From Brachyspira intermedia PWS/A (GTDB taxonomy: Bacteria; Spirochaetota; Brachyspiria; Brachyspirales; Brachyspiraceae), in contig NC_017243.1 in NCBI RefSeq assembly GCF_000223215.1, positions 2,046,001 through 2,110,000 of the forward strand: 64,000 nt of DNA, in the 5' to 3' direction. The translations under genes and the position numbers were made by a program. Below, in pieces: positions 63,097 through 64,000 of this stretch. Numbering within the stretch: position 1 is the stretch's first letter; each line of letters starts with the position of its first letter. The notes beneath the pieces were generated by a model, which was not told the origin of the DNA, did not search any database, and saw only the letters and a program-made list of their open reading frames with translations.

Positions 63097-64000
63097 ATGA
63101 AAAAAATTAATAAATATATTATATTAGAAACTATAGGACCTTTTCTAGCAGGTATTTTATTTTTTACATTTGTATTTGTAATACAGCTTTTACCTGAATT
63201 AATAAGACTCATTGTAAATAATGGTGCTCCTTTATTAATGTCATTAGAAGTGTTTGTATATATGCTTCCTTTCAATATTGCCATAACAATACCTATGTCT
63301 ATACTTATGGCAAGCATTATCGGATATGGTCGACTTTCTTCAGATAATGAAATAATAGTAATGCGTGCTTTAGGATTTCCTCATATGAGGATATATATGC
63401 CTATTATAATATTGGGATTTATTACTTTTTGTTTTTCATTATTTTTTAATAATGTTGTTATGTCTGAATCTAATTATAGGTATAGAACCTTAATTTCATA
63501 TATGGTAAATATCAAACCTTCCATTGCTGTTGGAAAATTGGAATTCTCTGAAATTAAAGATATGGGATTATCAATAGGTTCTAAATATGCTAATGATACA
63601 AGTATGTCAAATGTTGTAATATACGACAAATCCAAAACTAAAAGAGTAATTACTGCCAAATATGGACTTTGGAAAAATAATGAGGCAAATGCTCAAGTAG
63701 TAACTTTAACTTTATATGATGGTGTTGTACAAGAGATGCCGGATTATGGTTTTGTATCTAATGATTATACCGTATTTGATTCTATGGATATTAATATTGT
63801 TAGAAATGTCAGCACATTAACCTCTCATGAAAGAGGATTAAGAGAAATGCCTTCTTGGAAAATTATGGAAAAAATCAAAGATTCAAAAGCGGCAGCAAAT
63901 AAATCTGTAGATGAACAAATAAGTGGAATGATAAATAATGCGTATAAAAATGTAAAAAAAACAGGAATAGATATTACATCTTTTTCAAATGAATATATAC
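63097..64000 (+). CDS. LptF/LptG-family permease, C-terminus beyond window
   Basis: The first 301 codons of a YjgP/YjgQ-type permease, part of the LptBFG complex that extracts lipopolysaccharide or lipo-oligosaccharide from the inner membrane for transport outward. Seen: MKKINKYIILETIGPFLAG as the first helix, FVFVIQLLPELIRLI, LPFNIAITIPMSILMASII, LSSDNEIIVMRALGF (the cytoplasmic coupling segment that contacts LptB) and the start of the periplasmic jellyroll with KPSIAVGKLEF. It begins 2 bases after the previous stop. LptF and LptG cannot be told apart here. Confidence 0.92.
   Translation, partial: MKKINKYIILETIGPFLAGILFFTFVFVIQLLPELIRLIVNNGAPLLMSLEVFVYMLPFNIAITIPMSILMASIIGYGRLSSDNEIIVMRALGFPHMRIYMPIIILGFITFCFSLFFNNVVMSESNYRYRTLISYMVNIKPSIAVGKLEFSEIKDMGLSIGSKYANDTSMSNVVIYDKSKTKRVITAKYGLWKNNEANAQVVTLTLYDGVVQEMPDYGFVSNDYTVFDSMDINIVRNVSTLTSHERGLREMPSWKIMEKIKDSKAAANKSVDEQISGMINNAYKNVKKTGIDITSFSNEYI

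Overview
The window is very A+T-rich chromosomal DNA from an intestinal spirochaete, most probably Brachyspira. The basis is base composition, codon use, the RNase J/SppA/LptF housekeeping set, BspA-like repeat proteins, and short G+C-rich islands between genes in an A+T-rich background. The species cannot be named from the sequence alone. No rRNA, tRNA, CRISPR array, integrase or transposase gene was seen.

Layout. (1) 1-6350: a peptide-transporter lipoprotein (cut by the window edge), a D-lactate dehydrogenase gene broken by a one-base frameshift, a spirochaete-type membrane protein, a membrane-anchored TPR protein followed by an XPB-type helicase, and an orphan PTS EIIB domain. (2) 6441-22166: six tandem paralogues on the minus strand. 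Five join a BspA-like (DUF285) array of 25-residue repeats to a C-terminal DUF4132-like (MolR/YehI type) domain; the sixth has lost that domain but keeps a C-terminal scar. Four of the gaps hold 250-435 bp elements with terminal inverted repeats and G+C-rich cores; most element ends read as outward-facing sigma70-type promoters. (3) 22396-28685: a type I restriction-modification locus (hsdM, a Cys-pair/HEPN-like gene, a half-length frameshifted hsdS, hsdR). (4) 28690-32918: a double flavodoxin-like protein, then a LacI-type regulator with an FGGY pentulose kinase. (5) 33018-42754: a complete L-fucose locus. fucK-fucA-fucO run leftward; a sugar ABC importer, fucI and the fucU mutarotase run rightward from a shared promoter region with a palindrome. 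(6) 42864-54433: a gamma-glutamyltransferase-like protein, four tandem TPR paralogues sharing a YTLEEI header, a chimeric gene remnant in a duplicated 148-bp segment, and an unknown acidic protein. (7) 54641-64000: a small zinc-finger-like protein, a Pr6Pr membrane protein, an ADP-ribosylglycohydrolase, a secreted FMN-binding protein, a lipoprotein, a beta-propeller-like secreted protein, then RNase J, sppA, a membrane protein and lptF/lptG (cut by the edge).

How genes work together. The fucose genes form a full route: ABC import, FucU anomer exchange, FucI isomerisation, kinase, FucA cleavage to dihydroxyacetone phosphate and L-lactaldehyde, and FucO reduction to 1,2-propanediol. This fits an anaerobe living on mucin. 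The least explained parts are the DUF285-DUF4132 array with its promoter-carrying inverted-repeat elements, and the TPR array; both look like expanding paralogue families. Three genes (D-lactate dehydrogenase, hsdS, sugar permease) would each be restored or extended by one extra A in a poly-A run. That is either slippage/phase variation or systematic homopolymer under-calling.
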